From NCBI RefSeq assembly GCF_008642315.1, contig NZ_CP029192.1, positions 3,348,001 to 3,412,000 on the forward strand: a DNA stretch of 64,000 nucleotides, given 5' to 3'. The translations under genes and the position numbers were made by a program. The notes under the pieces were generated by a model, which was not told the origin of the DNA, made no database searches, and saw only the letters and a program-made list of their open reading frames with translations. Position 1 is the stretch's first letter; each line of letters starts with the position of its first letter. The DNA is from Streptomyces venezuelae (GTDB lineage Bacteria > Actinomycetota > Actinomycetes > Streptomycetales > Streptomycetaceae). Of the stretch, positions 53,044 through 62,955 are shown one piece after another.

Positions 53044-56000
53044 ATGCGGGACAGCCATCGGGCCGAGGCCGAGCGGCTGTTGGCACGGGCCGTGGAGGAG
53101 GAGGTCCGCCGTTCGGGCGGGCGCGTCGACGGGGGCGTGCTGCTGTCGCGGGCGCGCGGCGCGCTGGACGCCATGGCGCAGACGGCGGCGGAGGAGTACG
53201 GCGCGTACACCGGTGCGCTCGACGAGGCGGACGCGGGACGGCTCACCTTCGGGCAGCGGTACGCGAAGGAGGGGGCGGGAACTCCGCTGCTCGTCGCGGT
53301 GGTTGCGGCGCTCGCGGCAGGCGTGTCCGACCTGTCGTTCGGGACCAGCGTCGGCACCGCCCTCGGCACCGGCGCGGTCGTCGCCGTGGCGGGCGCGGCG
53401 GCCACCGTCCTGAAGGTGACGGCCTCCCACGTCCCCGCGGCCAGCCGCCGCGCGGGCGAGCTCAGCAGGCCGGGCGGGCCCGAGCAGCTGCGGCTGCAGT
53501 GGCTGACGGCGCTGGAGGTGCGCGGCATCCGGCCCTTCCTCGACCAGCAGCGCGTCCTCGCCGCGTCGACCGGCGCGCACGCGGCGAAGAAGCCGGCGCC
53601 CCAGCTGCGCGGCACGGACAAGAGCGCGGCGGCGCGCAGGCGCAGCGTCCTGCAGCAGTCCTTCGGCCAACTCACGGAGACGGCGGCGCCCTTCGTGGGG
53701 CGCAGGACCGAGCTGGGGCGGATCGCGCAGTGGGTGCACGCGGCGCGCGCCAGCACCGACACCCGGCCCACCGTCGTCGTGCTGCACGGCGTGCCGGGCT
53801 CGGGGCGGACCTCGCTCGCGGTGCGCGCGGCGCACGACCTGCGGGACCAGTTCCGCGGCGCGTGCGTCGTGGACCTGCGCGGCGACACCCCGCAGGAGTC
53901 CCCGATGTCCACCCGCGACGCGCTGCTGCACCTGCTGAATCGATTGGGCGCCCCGCGCGAGCAGCTCCTCTTCCGCGAGCGCGCCTCGCAGGAGCAGCAG
54001 CTCAAGCGGCTCAGCGAGCTCTACCACCAGTATCTGACCGGTCTCGCGGTGACGATCGTGCTCGACGACGCCAGTGATGTCGAGCAGATCCGCACGCTCG
54101 TCCCCGAGCGCTCCGACAGCCTCGTCCTCGTCACCTCCAGGGAGCCCCTGGAGCTCCCCGGCGACCTGCCCGCGTGGGTGCACTCGCTGCCGGTCGAGGC
54201 GCTGGACGAGGCGGGCGCCGAGGAGCTGCTCCGCGAGTCCGCGGAGGATCTCTCCGGGCCCTACGACGCCGAATCGGGCGACGCGATCAGGGAGTTGTGC
54301 GGCGGGCTGCCGCTCGCGCTGCGTGCCGCGGGCTCCTCGCTCGGGCCGCGGACGCCGAGCCGCCTTGTATCGGATCTGGAGGCGTACGGCCCGGCAGAGA
54401 AGGTCGGCCCCGTCGAGCGCGTTCTGTGGTTGCGCTACGCCGACCAGTCGGAGCAGGCCAGGCGGCTGCTGCGCCGTCTGGCACTCGCCGGGCGGGCCTC
54501 ATTGGGTGCGGCCGCCGCGGCGGCGCTGCTCGGCACGGACGAGCAGGAGGCGGCCAGCCGGCTGACGGCCCTGGCCCACGCCGGGCTCGTCGAGGTCCCC
54601 CGCCCCCGCGACCGCGAAGGCACCGACGCCCCGCCCGGCGCCCGCTACCGCCTGCACGACGTCGTCCGTTCCTTCGCCCGCACCCGCCTCCTCGACGAGG
54701 AGGAGCCCGCCGAGCGCACGGCCGCCCAGGAACGCCTGATCGCCAGCTACGGCGAGCTCGCCGACACCGTGATCCGCCTGGTCGACGGCAAGACGTCGAC
54801 GCGCGCGGACCAGTTCGGGCAGCACGGGTTCGCCTCCCTGGACGCGGCACTGCGCTGGCTCGACGACGAGTCGACCTTCATCACTGCGGCGCTGCGGCAC
54901 GCGGAGGGCGTCGACCAGACGGCCGTGCTCAACCTGCTCGGCGCCCTGTGCGACTACTGCCTGCTGCGCGGCGACCTCTACCGCCTCGGCGAGATCAACG
55001 AGCTCACCCAGGCCATCGACCAGGGCCTCCTCGGCCGCAGCGTCCAGTGGCGCACCGGCATCGCCGCCCGCCAGCTGGGCGAGCTCGACCAGTCGCGTAC
55101 GACGCTGAACTCCGTCGTCGACCTGTACTTCGAGGCCCACCAGGACGCCGCAGCCGCCCGCGCGCTCGGCTCCCTCGGCATCACCCTCCACCACCAGGGC
55201 AACCTGACCGAGGCCGCGGCACGGCTCACGGAGGCGCTCGAACTGCAGGCCGCCGACGAGCTGGCGGGCGACCGCGCCTGGACGCTGCACGCGCTCGCGG
55301 CGGTCGAACGGGACCGCGCCCATCTCGCGCACGCCCTCGACATGCTGGAGACGGCGCTCGCCCTGCACCGCCGGAGCGGCTCGGTGCACGGCGAGGCCTG
55401 GACGCACTTCCAGCTCGGCCAGCTCTGCCTGCGCATGGGCGACGTACCGCGCGCGGAGGGCGAGCTGCGCGACGCCCTCGACCTGTACGGCCGCACCCGC
55501 GACCCGCGCGGCGAGGCCTGGGCCATGACCCAGCTGGCGCGCGCCCGCCTCGTCGACGGCGACCCCTCACCGGCGGTCGACGGGCTGCGCCAGGCGGTGT
55601 CCCGGCACCGCGACAACGACGACGCGCGCGGCGAGGCGTGGTCCCTGTACTACCTGGGCCAGGCCCTGGAGGAGGCGGGCAGCCTCGACCAGGCCGTCCG
55701 CGACCTGGAGCGGGCCCGCACGATGTTCTCCCGGATGCGGGACGTGTACGGCCTGGCGTGCGCCCGGCACCACTCGGCGCGCGCCACCCGCGACCAGCGC
55801 GCCGCGCAGACGGGTTCGCTGCGCAACTCCGGCTTCGCGCGGCAGCTCCTGGTGGACGCCCGCGCCGACTTCCAGCGCATCGGCGTCGCGCACGGCGAGG
55901 CGTGGACGTGCCTGGAGCTGGTGGTCGTGGACGCGGGCAACAACCGCAGCCAGCAGGCGCTCGCCCTGTGCGACGAGGCCATCGAGCTCTTCGCCTCGTA

Positions 56001-56295
56001 CGGCGACCGGCGCGGCGGCGACTGGGCGCGCTTCCTGCGCTGCACCCTGCTGCCGTACGCCTCGCCGGGCGGCTGGGAGATCGGCACGGCGGTGGCCCAG
56101 GAGGAGCTGATCCAGTTGTCCCGCGAGGACCATCCGACGCGCGACGGCAAGCTCACCGAGTGCGTGCAGGCGTACGCCCTGCTCCTGGAGCGCGGCGCGG
56201 ATCTGGAGACGGGCTGGCAGGCGTGGCGTCTGGGGATGGTGCCGAGCCGGCATGCGCGGGAGGTCATGGGGGTGGACGTACCGGAGCGGCGCTGA
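53044..56295 (+). CDS. STAND NTPase with N-terminal membrane pair and C-terminal TPRs
   Basis: 1083-residue AfsR/MalT-like signalling ATPase without the usual SARP DNA-binding domain. The N-terminal 130 residues hold a helical region and two membrane segments ([31 protein letters not shown] stretch to LKV). The NTPase domain has [11 protein letters not shown], Walker [20 protein letters not shown], Walker [15 protein letters not shown] and the GGLPLALR motif. From about residue 640 to the end there are tetratricopeptide repeats, many with a GEAW signature. Ligand sensing by TPRs and oligomeric output at the membrane are inference. GGAGGGGG precedes the ATG. Confidence 0.85.
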   Translation: MRDSHRAEAERLLARAVEEEVRRSGGRVDGGVLLSRARGALDAMAQTAAEEYGAYTGALDEADAGRLTFGQRYAKEGAGTPLLVAVVAALAAGVSDLSFGTSVGTALGTGAVVAVAGAAATVLKVTASHVPAASRRAGELSRPGGPEQLRLQWLTALEVRGIRPFLDQQRVLAASTGAHAAKKPAPQLRGTDKSAAARRRSVLQQSFGQLTETAAPFVGRRTELGRIAQWVHAARASTDTRPTVVVLHGVPGSGRTSLAVRAAHDLRDQFRGACVVDLRGDTPQESPMSTRDALLHLLNRLGAPREQLLFRERASQEQQLKRLSELYHQYLTGLAVTIVLDDASDVEQIRTLVPERSDSLVLVTSREPLELPGDLPAWVHSLPVEALDEAGAEELLRESAEDLSGPYDAESGDAIRELCGGLPLALRAAGSSLGPRTPSRLVSDLEAYGPAEKVGPVERVLWLRYADQSEQARRLLRRLALAGRASLGAAAAAALLGTDEQEAASRLTALAHAGLVEVPRPRDREGTDAPPGARYRLHDVVRSFARTRLLDEEEPAERTAAQERLIASYGELADTVIRLVDGKTSTRADQFGQHGFASLDAALRWLDDESTFITAALRHAEGVDQTAVLNLLGALCDYCLLRGDLYRLGEINELTQAIDQGLLGRSVQWRTGIAARQLGELDQSRTTLNSVVDLYFEAHQDAAAARALGSLGITLHHQGNLTEAAARLTEALELQAADELAGDRAWTLHALAAVERDRAHLAHALDMLETALALHRRSGSVHGEAWTHFQLGQLCLRMGDVPRAEGELRDALDLYGRTRDPRGEAWAMTQLARARLVDGDPSPAVDGLRQAVSRHRDNDDARGEAWSLYYLGQALEEAGSLDQAVRDLERARTMFSRMRDVYGLACARHHSARATRDQRAAQTGSLRNSGFARQLLVDARADFQRIGVAHGEAWTCLELVVVDAGNNRSQQALALCDEAIELFASYGDRRGGDWARFLRCTLLPYASPGGWEIGTAVAQEELIQLSREDHPTRDGKLTECVQAYALLLERGADLETGWQAWRLGMVPSRHAREVMGVDVPERR

Positions 56296-56440
56296 ACCGC
56301 CGCTGCCGACCCGGGGGGGTGGGCTCTGCTTTCCCCCAAACGAGGTGTTGTCACCACCGACGGGCTACGGCCGTGAGCGCGCGCGGCCGTCCCGGGTGAC
56401 GCTCGCATGGACCGGCTTCTCCTTCAGCGAAGAGGTATCC

Positions 56441-56686
56441 ATGCGTACGCGCAGCATCGTCACCGCAGCCGCTCTCACGTTCGTCACCGTGCTCGGTGGC
56501 GCCGGCGCCGCGATCGCCGACCCCGGCCCCGACGCCGTGGGCACGACGGGCAACTCGCCCGGCGTCCTCAGCGGCAACAACGTCCAGGTCCCCGTCGACC
56601 TGGGCCTCAACGTCTGCGGCAACAGCATCGACGTGATCGGCCTGCTGAACCCGGCCATGGGCAACCAGTGCAAGACCGACGGCTGA
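56441..56686 (+). CDS. Short chaplin
   Basis: 81-residue secreted amyloid-forming surface protein of aerial hyphae. Signal peptide residues 1-27 (AALTFVTVLGGAGAAIA), then one chaplin domain: NSPGVLSGNNVQVPVDLGLNVCGNSIDVIGLLNPAMGNQC, with the two conserved cysteines of a short chaplin and no sortase signal. GAAGAGG lies about 6 nt before the ATG. Confidence 0.93.
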   Translation: MRTRSIVTAAALTFVTVLGGAGAAIADPGPDAVGTTGNSPGVLSGNNVQVPVDLGLNVCGNSIDVIGLLNPAMGNQCKTDG

Positions 56687-56849
56687 CGGCCCCCGCGGCC
56701 TGACACCCCCTATGCGCCCCCCGGACGCGCTCCGCGTATCGGACGCACGAGCCATGCGGACGGGTGGGCTTCCCGGGAAGGCCGTGTGCGGCCGGAACCG
56801 GCCGGATAAGCCTTCCTGCGATCTTCACACCCACAAGAAAGGACGCTTC

Positions 56850-57038
56850 ATGCGTATCCGTACTGCTGTAGCCACCACCGTCCTGGCCGCCGTCACCGTT
56901 CTCGGTGGCGCGGGCATCGCCTCCGCCGACGGCCACGACGGGAACGACGGCACGGGCGTCGGCGTCGAGCGCGACGACATCAACTCGGTCCACCACGAGG
57001 TCAACGTCGCCGCCTTTGGTGACATGGTCCTGGACTGA
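56850..57038 (+). CDS. Small secreted peptide of unknown function
   Basis: 62-residue protein whose signal peptide (MRIRTAVATTVLAAVTVLGGAG...ASAD) closely resembles that of the chaplin gene just upstream. The mature part is only about 35 residues, acidic and Gly/Asp-rich at first, then VHHEVNVAAFGDMVLD. It has no cysteine and no chaplin domain. AAAGGA lies before the ATG. Not recognised as rodlin or chaplin; may be a surface or signalling peptide. Confidence 0.7.
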   Translation: MRIRTAVATTVLAAVTVLGGAGIASADGHDGNDGTGVGVERDDINSVHHEVNVAAFGDMVLD

Positions 57039-57075
57039 CCGGAACCACCACAGCAGCACCAGCACAGAACTCAGT

Positions 57076-57101
57076 CCCCTCTCGCCTGCGGGCGGGAGGG
57101 G
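57076..57101. terminator. Hairpin between the small peptide gene and the leftward mca operon
   Basis: 11-bp stem with one G-U pair (57076-57086 with 57091-57101), 4-nt loop, between convergent genes. Confidence 0.65.
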
Positions 57102-57119
57102 TCCGGGTTGTCCTGGGGG

Positions 57120-57344
57120 CTACTTACCGCCGGCCGACGCCTGCTCCGACTTCGCGGACGTCCCGGACTCCGCCTCCGCGTCGCTCTCCGGGTCCTTGAA
57201 GTCGACCTTGCGCATGTGCTTGTTCATCGACTTCATGAGCCCCCAGACGGCCAGCGCCATCACCGCGAAGACGATGAAGCCGAGCACGCCGGGCGTCACC
57301 TTGTCGTCGTCGACCTCCTTGGCAAGAGGGACGAGATGCGTCAT
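57120..57344 (-). CDS. Small single-pass membrane protein behind mca
   Basis: 74-residue protein with one helix (GVLGFIVFAVMALAVWGLM) and a charged acidic C-terminal tail. Function unknown. It follows mca by about 20 nt, so it should be co-transcribed. ATG at 57342-57344; a GTG at 57360-57362 is an alternative start. Confidence 0.75.
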   Translation of the reverse strand: MTHLVPLAKEVDDDKVTPGVLGFIVFAVMALAVWGLMKSMNKHMRKVDFKDPESDAEAESGTSAKSEQASAGGK

Positions 57345-57363
57345 TGCCAGATGTACGTTCACG

Positions 57364-58245
57364 CTAGGCATTGTCGCGGATGCCCGCAAAGAGGTCGTCC
57401 TCGGGGAGGGAAGTATCCACGAGCGACTTCGCGAGCTCGTACTCCTCCGTGGGCCAGACCTCCTTCTGGATCTCCATCGGCACCCGGAACCAGCCGCCGT
57501 CGGGGTCGATCTGCGTGGCGTGCGCGATCAGCGCCCTGTCACGGGTCTCGAAGTAGTCGGCGCACGGGACGTGCGTGGTCAGCGTGCGCTCGACCCGCTC
57601 GAACTCGTCCCAGCGCTTGAGCCAGTCCCCGTAGGGCGACTCCAGGCCCGCGTCGAGCATCGCGTGGTGCAGCGCCTCGGTGCGCGGGCGGTTGAAGCCC
57701 TGGTTGTAGTAGAGCTTCTGCGGCTGGAAGACCGGGCCGAACTCGCTCTCGGGGTACTTCTCGGGGTCCGCCGCGCCGTCGAACGCCACCATCGTGATCT
57801 TGTGGGTCATGATGTGGTCGGGGTGCGGGTACCCGCCGTTCTCGTCGTAGGTCGTGATGACCTGCGGACGGAAGGAACGGATCTGCCGGACCAGCTCGCC
57901 GGCCGCCTTGTCCACGTCCTCCAGGGCGAAGCAGCCCTCAGGCAGCGGCGGCAGCGGGTCGCCCTCGGGCAGGCCGGAGTCGACGAAGCCGAGCCAGTCC
58001 TGCTTGACGCCGAGGATCTCGCGGGCCTTGTCCATCTCCTTCCTGCGCACCTCGTGGATGTTCGCCTGGATGTAGGCGTCACCCTGGAGCTTCGGGTTGA
58101 GGATGTCGCCGCGCTCCCCGCCCGTGCAGGTCACGACATGCACGTCCACCCCTTCGGCCACGTACTTGGCCATGGTGGCCGCGCCCTTGCTCGACTCGTC
58201 GTCGGGGTGGGCGTGTACGGCCATCAGTCGCAGCTGCTCAGTCAA
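57364..58245 (-). CDS. mca: Mycothiol S-conjugate amidase Mca
   Basis: 293-residue zinc amidase that cleaves mycothiol S-conjugates into a mercapturic acid and GlcN-inositol, a detoxification step specific to actinobacteria. Motifs: AVHAHPDDESSKGA (metal ligands HPDDE) at the N-terminus, VVTCTGGERGDILNP, and GGYPHPDHIMTHK (third metal His region). TTG at 58243-58245 was chosen because GAGG lies 9 nt upstream and it yields the usual MTEQLRLMAVHAH start. Confidence 0.93.
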   Translation of the reverse strand: MTEQLRLMAVHAHPDDESSKGAATMAKYVAEGVDVHVVTCTGGERGDILNPKLQGDAYIQANIHEVRRKEMDKAREILGVKQDWLGFVDSGLPEGDPLPPLPEGCFALEDVDKAAGELVRQIRSFRPQVITTYDENGGYPHPDHIMTHKITMVAFDGAADPEKYPESEFGPVFQPQKLYYNQGFNRPRTEALHHAMLDAGLESPYGDWLKRWDEFERVERTLTTHVPCADYFETRDRALIAHATQIDPDGGWFRVPMEIQKEVWPTEEYELAKSLVDTSLPEDDLFAGIRDNA

Positions 58246-58361
58246 GACTTCGATCCTCAAGGTATTGGGCGCCCTCGTGATTCCGGCGCATCAGGCGGCT
58301 TCTATAGTGACGGAACCGGGGGGCGGAAAATTCCGGCATCCCCTGTTCCTGGAGGACGATC

Positions 58362-58805
58362 ATGGCGGCGGCGGGCTCGAAGCTCCCTGAGGGACCACCC
58401 GAGGGGCTTCCCGGCGGGCTTCCCGAAGGGCGGTACGGCCGCTCGCGCACGGCCGACGAAGCCGCCGACCGCAAGCTGAAGATCGTCGGCTCGGTGCTCG
58501 GCGTGGTGCTGCTCGGCGTCGTCGGCTGGTTCGGCTACGACTACGTCAACGGCGCGAAGCTCAGCGGCGAGGTCATCAAGTTCGACGTCGTCTCGGACCA
58601 CGCGGTCGAGGCCCATCTGGAGGTCCGCAAGGACTCCGACGCGAAGGGCTACTGCACCCTGCGCTCGCAGGCCGAGTCCGGCGACGAGGTGGGCCGCAAG
58701 GACTTCCGCTTCGACGACCGCACGGACCGCGTCGACCGCGTCGTCACCCTCCGTACGACGAAGAAGGCCACCAGCGTCGAGCTGCTGGGCTGCCACTCCG
58801 ACTGA
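58362..58805 (+). CDS. DUF4307 family membrane protein
   Basis: 147-residue protein with a Gly/Pro-rich cytoplasmic N-terminus, one membrane helix (KIVGSVLGVVLLGVVGWFGYDYV) and an extracytoplasmic domain (VIKFDVVSDHAVEAHLEVRKDSDAKGYCTLRSQ) with two cysteines, the DUF4307 signature. GGAGGACG precedes the ATG. It is divergent from mca; function unknown. Confidence 0.82.
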   Translation: MAAAGSKLPEGPPEGLPGGLPEGRYGRSRTADEAADRKLKIVGSVLGVVLLGVVGWFGYDYVNGAKLSGEVIKFDVVSDHAVEAHLEVRKDSDAKGYCTLRSQAESGDEVGRKDFRFDDRTDRVDRVVTLRTTKKATSVELLGCHSD

Positions 58806-58982
58806 CATCCGTCTGACATCGCGCGGCTTTACCGCGCTCACCTGCGTTGACGCAAATCTGACGGCTTATGTCCTCCCCCTTCGGCGCCTGAATTGTTAGG
58901 CTCGTGGTTTCGCCCACCCGAGAAGGAACATTCTTCTGGGTAGGGCGATGCTTTGTATTCCCAGTACCTACGAGGAGCACCT

Positions 58983-59483
58983 GTGACCCAGACCAGCGAC
59001 AACGTCACCTGGCTGACCCAGGAGGCGTACGACAAGCTCAAGGAAGAGCTTGAGTACCTGTCTGGTCCCGCGCGCACCGAGATCGCGGCGAAGATCGCGG
59101 CAGCGCGTGAGGAGGGCGACCTGCGTGAGAACGGCGGGTACCACGCGGCCAAGGAGGAGCAGGGCAAGCAGGAGCTCCGCGTCCGCCAGCTGACCCAGCT
59201 CCTGGAGCACGCGCGGGTCGGCGAGGCCCCGGCCGACGACGGCGTGGTGGAGCCCGGCATGGTCGTCACCATCGCCTTCGACGGCGACGAGGACGACACG
59301 TTGACGTTCCTGCTCGCCTCCCGTGAGTACGCGAGCGCCGACATCGAGACGTACTCGCCGCAGTCCCCGCTGGGCACGGGCGTGAACGGCAAGCGGGTGG
59401 GCGACGACGCGCAGTACGAGCTGCCGAACGGCAAGTTCGCGTCGGTCAAGATCCTCGCGGCCAAGCCGTACGCCGCGGCCTGA
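58983..59483 (+). CDS. greA: Transcript cleavage factor GreA
   Basis: 166-residue GreA. The N-terminal coiled coil (VTWLTQEAYDKLKEELEYLSG to QLTQLLEHARV) carries the acidic tip DLRENGGYHAAKEEQ that enters the RNA polymerase secondary channel. The C-terminal FKBP-like domain contains YSPQSPLGTGVNGKRVGD. GTG start with GAGGAG upstream. Confidence 0.95.
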   Translation: MTQTSDNVTWLTQEAYDKLKEELEYLSGPARTEIAAKIAAAREEGDLRENGGYHAAKEEQGKQELRVRQLTQLLEHARVGEAPADDGVVEPGMVVTIAFDGDEDDTLTFLLASREYASADIETYSPQSPLGTGVNGKRVGDDAQYELPNGKFASVKILAAKPYAAA

Positions 59484-59506
59484 CCCCGGCTTCTCGGACC
59501 TGACAG

Positions 59507-59536
59507 GGCCCCGGCGCTTACTGCGCCGGGGCCTTT
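59507..59536 (+). terminator. Intrinsic terminator after greA
   Basis: 11-bp perfect GC stem (59507-59517 with 59523-59533), loop TTACT, followed by TTT. Confidence 0.8.
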
Positions 59537-59538
59537 GC

Positions 59539-60249
59539 CTACTGTCCTGCCGTCCCCGGCGCGGGCGCGATCCCGGTCGGGCAGGCGCGGCCCCAGTTGG
59601 TCTCGGACGGTGCGTCGAGCGTCGCGCCCGTCCCGCCGATGCCGCAGTATCCGTCGGGGTTCTTGTCCAGGTACTGCTGGTGGTACGCCTCGGCGGGCCA
59701 GAACGTGCGGCCGGCCGCCGGGAGCACCGTCGTCGTGATCGTGCCGTAGTCGGCTGCCGTCAGGACCTGCTGGTACGCCGCCAGGGACGCCTTCGCCGTC
59801 TCCTCCTGCTCGGGAGAGTGCGTGTAGATCGCCGAGCGGTACTGCGTACCGACGTCGTTGCCCTGGCGGAAGCCCTGCGTGGGGTTGTGCGACTCCCAGA
59901 ACAGCTTCAGGAGCTCGGCGTACGTGACCGTGGCCGGGTCGAAGACGACACGGACCGCTTCCGTGTGGCCGGTCAGACCGGAGCACACCTCTTCGTAGGA
60001 GGGGTTCTCCGTGAAACCGCCCTGGTAGCCGACGTACGTCGTCCAGACGCCGTCGGTCTGCCAGAACTTGCGCTCCGCGCCCCAGAAGCAGCCGAGCCCG
60101 AAGTCCGCCACCTCCAGACCGTCGGGGTAGGGACCGAGGAGCGGGTTGCCGAGGACCGTGTGGCGCGAGGGGACCTCGAATTCCGGGGTCGCCCGGCCCT
60201 TGAGGGCCTGCTCGGCGGTGGGGAGCTCGGGCGTGCGGCCGAAGATCAT
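59539..60249 (-). CDS. msrA: Peptide methionine sulfoxide reductase MsrA
   Basis: 236-residue enzyme reducing the S-form of methionine sulfoxide. The catalytic Cys54 is in [27 protein letters not shown] and [12 protein letters not shown] are conserved, and resolving cysteines lie near the C-terminus (YCGIGG and RACPTG). ATG at 60247-60249. Convergent with greA. Confidence 0.94.
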   Translation of the reverse strand: MIFGRTPELPTAEQALKGRATPEFEVPSRHTVLGNPLLGPYPDGLEVADFGLGCFWGAERKFWQTDGVWTTYVGYQGGFTENPSYEEVCSGLTGHTEAVRVVFDPATVTYAELLKLFWESHNPTQGFRQGNDVGTQYRSAIYTHSPEQEETAKASLAAYQQVLTAADYGTITTTVLPAAGRTFWPAEAYHQQYLDKNPDGYCGIGGTGATLDAPSETNWGRACPTGIAPAPGTAGQ

Positions 60250-60315
60250 GCGGTCTCTCCTCGTGCGTGACAGGGGTCTACCCCGTCAACGTACGGAGAC
60301 GACGGCGCATTCCGG

Positions 60316-61434
60316 TCAGTGCGGGAGCGTCGCCGGGCTGCCGCCGTTCGCCTCGTACCCCGCGACCGCCAGCGCGCGGTACACCGCGTAGTCCGAAGCG
60401 GGGTCCTCGGAGAGCGTCCACGGCAGCGCGCCCACGTGGCCGTCCACGTGCACCAGCTGGTTCATCGCCTCCGACCAGCGCTGACAGCGCACCAGGAAGA
60501 AGACCAGGAGGTGCCGGACGTGCGCCAGCATCGGGTCGTCCGCGCGCGCGGAGTGCACCGCGAACAGCGCACCCTCGACGGCCTTGGTGACGACCTCGCT
60601 CTCGTAGAACCCGCGCACCAGGTTGACCTCGGGCAGGTGCTCGTACACCGCGAAGAGAGGCAGCGCCGCGAGCAGGGAGCCGCGGGGCGCGCGGGCGGCC
60701 GCGGCCTCCGCGAAGCCGTACGCCAGGTCCCTGGAGCCGTGCCACTTCTCGCACCAGTAGTGCAGCGCCGCGAGGTGCGCGCCCATGTGGGCGGGCGCGC
60801 GGTCCAGGATCTTCAGCCACAGCTGCTCGAACTCCTCGCGGGAGTACGCGAGTCCGCGCGCGATGGAGAGCTCGATGATGTACGGAACGGGGTCGCCGGG
60901 AGAGAGCAGCGCCGCCTGCGCGCACGCGTCCTTCGCCTCCTCCAGGATGATCCGGAACTCGTCCGTCCCCTGCTCCGCCGTGCGCCACGCCTGCTGCACG
61001 AGGAACTCCGCGTGCACCGCCGCGCCGCCCGCGTCCTTGGGCGTCTCGGCACGCCACACCCGCAGCCACTGCCCGCCCGGGCTGTCGCTGACGCCGCCGG
61101 GCCGCCGCTGCAGCTCCAGCGAGGCCGCGCCCGCGAAGGCCTGCACGCGCTGCCAGCGCCGCTCGCCGTGCGTCTCGGTGCCGGCCAGCAGCTGCGAGGC
61201 GGCCTTCCACTCCTGCGTGCGCTGCACCAGGTCGAGCACTTCGAGGAGATCCGCGTCCGGCCCCGGCATGCGGATGTCCAGCTCCTCCTGCCGGAGGAAG
61301 CCGTAATCAGCCGGGTCCGCGGCGTCCGGCGAACCGGGTGCCACCTGCCGGATTCCGCCGCGCCTGCGCAGCAGTACGGGCCCCAGGACCGCACCGATCA
61401 TGATCACCGCGAACAGGAACCAGAGAATCTCCAT
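60316..61434 (-). CDS. Membrane-anchored protein with TPR-like helical repeats
   Basis: 372-residue protein with an N-terminal anchor (EILWFLFAVIMIGAVLGPVLLRR) and a large cytoplasmic helical domain of TPR-like repeats (SPGDPVPYIIELSIARGLAYSREEFEQLW, MGAHLAALHYWCEKWHGS, ARGSLLAAL-type). Conserved among streptomycetes by its look; function not recognised. ATG at 61432-61434. Divergent from metB with 101 bp between. Confidence 0.7.
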   Translation of the reverse strand: MEILWFLFAVIMIGAVLGPVLLRRRGGIRQVAPGSPDAADPADYGFLRQEELDIRMPGPDADLLEVLDLVQRTQEWKAASQLLAGTETHGERRWQRVQAFAGAASLELQRRPGGVSDSPGGQWLRVWRAETPKDAGGAAVHAEFLVQQAWRTAEQGTDEFRIILEEAKDACAQAALLSPGDPVPYIIELSIARGLAYSREEFEQLWLKILDRAPAHMGAHLAALHYWCEKWHGSRDLAYGFAEAAAARAPRGSLLAALPLFAVYEHLPEVNLVRGFYESEVVTKAVEGALFAVHSARADDPMLAHVRHLLVFFLVRCQRWSEAMNQLVHVDGHVGALPWTLSEDPASDYAVYRALAVAGYEANGGSPATLPH

Positions 61435-61535
61435 GGGACAAGCGAACCAGACGCGTCGGACAATTGGCCAACCTGCCGGGACGTACCCGGACCGACCCGG
61501 CGGAAGGGTCCGTGCGCGCACTACGCTCAGGCCGC

Positions 61536-62690
61536 ATGAGTGACTCGCACAGCACGCAGAGCTTCGAGACCGTGGCCATCCACGCGGGCAACACCGCCGA
61601 CCCGCTCACCGGCGCCGTCGTCCCGCCCATTTACCAGGTCTCCACCTACAAGCAGGACGGCGTCGGCGGGCTGCGCGGCGGCTACGAGTACAGCCGCAGC
61701 GCCAACCCGACCAGGACCGCCCTCGAAGAGAACCTGGCCGCACTGGAGGGCGGCCGCCGTGGACTCGCCTTCGCGTCGGGGCTCGCCGCCGAGGACTGCC
61801 TTCTCCGTACGCTGCTCAGCCCCGGTGACCACGTCGTCATCCCCAACGACGCGTACGGCGGCACCTTCCGGCTCTTCGCCAAGGTCGTCTCGCGGTGGGG
61901 CGTGGAGTGGTCCGTCGCCGACACCTCCGACCCGGAGGCCGTGCGCGCCGCGCTGACCGACCGCACCAAGGCGATCTGGGTGGAGACCCCCTCCAACCCG
62001 CTGCTCGGCATCACCGACATCGCCGCGGTCGCGCAGATCGCCCGCGAGGCCGGCGTGCGGCTCGTCGTCGACAACACCTTCGCGAGCCCCTACCTCCAGC
62101 AGCCGCTCGCGCTCGGCGCGGACGTCGTCGTGCACTCCATGACGAAGTACATGGGCGGTCACTCGGACGTCGTCGGCGGCGCGCTGGTCGTCGACGACGC
62201 GGAGCTCGGCGAGGAGCTGGCGTACCACCAGAACGCGATGGGCGCCGTCGCCGGGCCCTTCGACGCCTGGCTGGTGCTGCGCGGCATCAAGACGCTCGCG
62301 GTGCGCATGGACCGGCACAGCGAGAACGCCACCAAGGTCACCGAGATGCTGACCCGGCACGCGCGCGTGAGCAGCGTTCTCTACCCGGGCCTTCCCGAGC
62401 ACCCCGGTCACGAGGTCGCCGCCAAGCAGATGCGGTCCTTCGGCGGCATGGTGTCGTTCCGCGTCGAGGGCGGCGAGGCGGCGGCCGTCGAGGTCTGCAA
62501 CCGGGCCGAGCTGTTCACTCTGGGCGAGTCCCTGGGCGGCGTCGAGTCCCTGATCGAGCACCCGGGCCGGATGACGCACGCCTCCGTGGTGGGCTCCGCC
62601 CTGGAGGTCCCCGGCGACCTCGTGCGGCTCTCCGTGGGCATCGAGTCGGCGGACGACCTCGTCGCCGACCTCCAGCAGGCGCTGGGCTAG
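61536..62690 (+). CDS. metB: Cystathionine gamma-synthase
   Basis: 384-residue Cys/Met-metabolism PLP enzyme. PLP-Lys is in VVHSMTKYMGGHSDVVGG. Family motifs: YEYSRSANPTRTALEENLAALEGG, VDNTFASPYLQQPLALGAD, and SLGGVESLIEHPGRMTHAS near the end. It makes cystathionine from O-acyl-homoserine and cysteine; cystathionine gamma-lyase activity is not excluded, as the two are hard to tell apart by sequence. The ATG follows TACGCT (61522-61527) by 8 nt, pointing to a leaderless mRNA. Confidence 0.92.
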   Translation: MSDSHSTQSFETVAIHAGNTADPLTGAVVPPIYQVSTYKQDGVGGLRGGYEYSRSANPTRTALEENLAALEGGRRGLAFASGLAAEDCLLRTLLSPGDHVVIPNDAYGGTFRLFAKVVSRWGVEWSVADTSDPEAVRAALTDRTKAIWVETPSNPLLGITDIAAVAQIAREAGVRLVVDNTFASPYLQQPLALGADVVVHSMTKYMGGHSDVVGGALVVDDAELGEELAYHQNAMGAVAGPFDAWLVLRGIKTLAVRMDRHSENATKVTEMLTRHARVSSVLYPGLPEHPGHEVAAKQMRSFGGMVSFRVEGGEAAAVEVCNRAELFTLGESLGGVESLIEHPGRMTHASVVGSALEVPGDLVRLSVGIESADDLVADLQQALG

Positions 62691-62703
62691 CCGCCAGGAG
62701 CCG

Positions 62704-62955
62704 TCACCAGCGGGTCAGGGGTGGGGTCGTGTCCGTCGGCGGCTCCACCCACGGCCGGGCCACGGACGCCCACACGACGAACGCCACCGCGGCGACGAAC
62801 AGCAGCGTCCACAAGGCCCGCCGCACCGCCGTACGGCGCCGCAGCGCCCGGCTGCCGCGCCGTACCGCGTCGTCGAGGAGTTCGGGCGGCACGACGGGCG
62901 TCGCGCCCTCCAGGAGGCGCCGGATCGCCTCCTCCTTGCGCTCGTACTGGCTCAT
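62704..62955 (-). CDS. Small membrane protein paired with the sigma factor
   Basis: 83-residue protein: a basic, helical cytoplasmic part (KEEAIRRLLEGATPVVPPELLDDAVRRG) then one membrane helix (ALWTLLFVAAVAFVVWASVA) and a short Pro/Thr outer tail. Its ATG overlaps the sigma gene stop in ATGA (62952-62955). This gene order fits an anti-sigma role, but the usual H-x3-C-x2-C zinc anti-sigma motif is absent. Confidence 0.72.
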   Translation of the reverse strand: MSQYERKEEAIRRLLEGATPVVPPELLDDAVRRGSRALRRRTAVRRALWTLLFVAAVAFVVWASVARPWVEPPTDTTPPLTRW

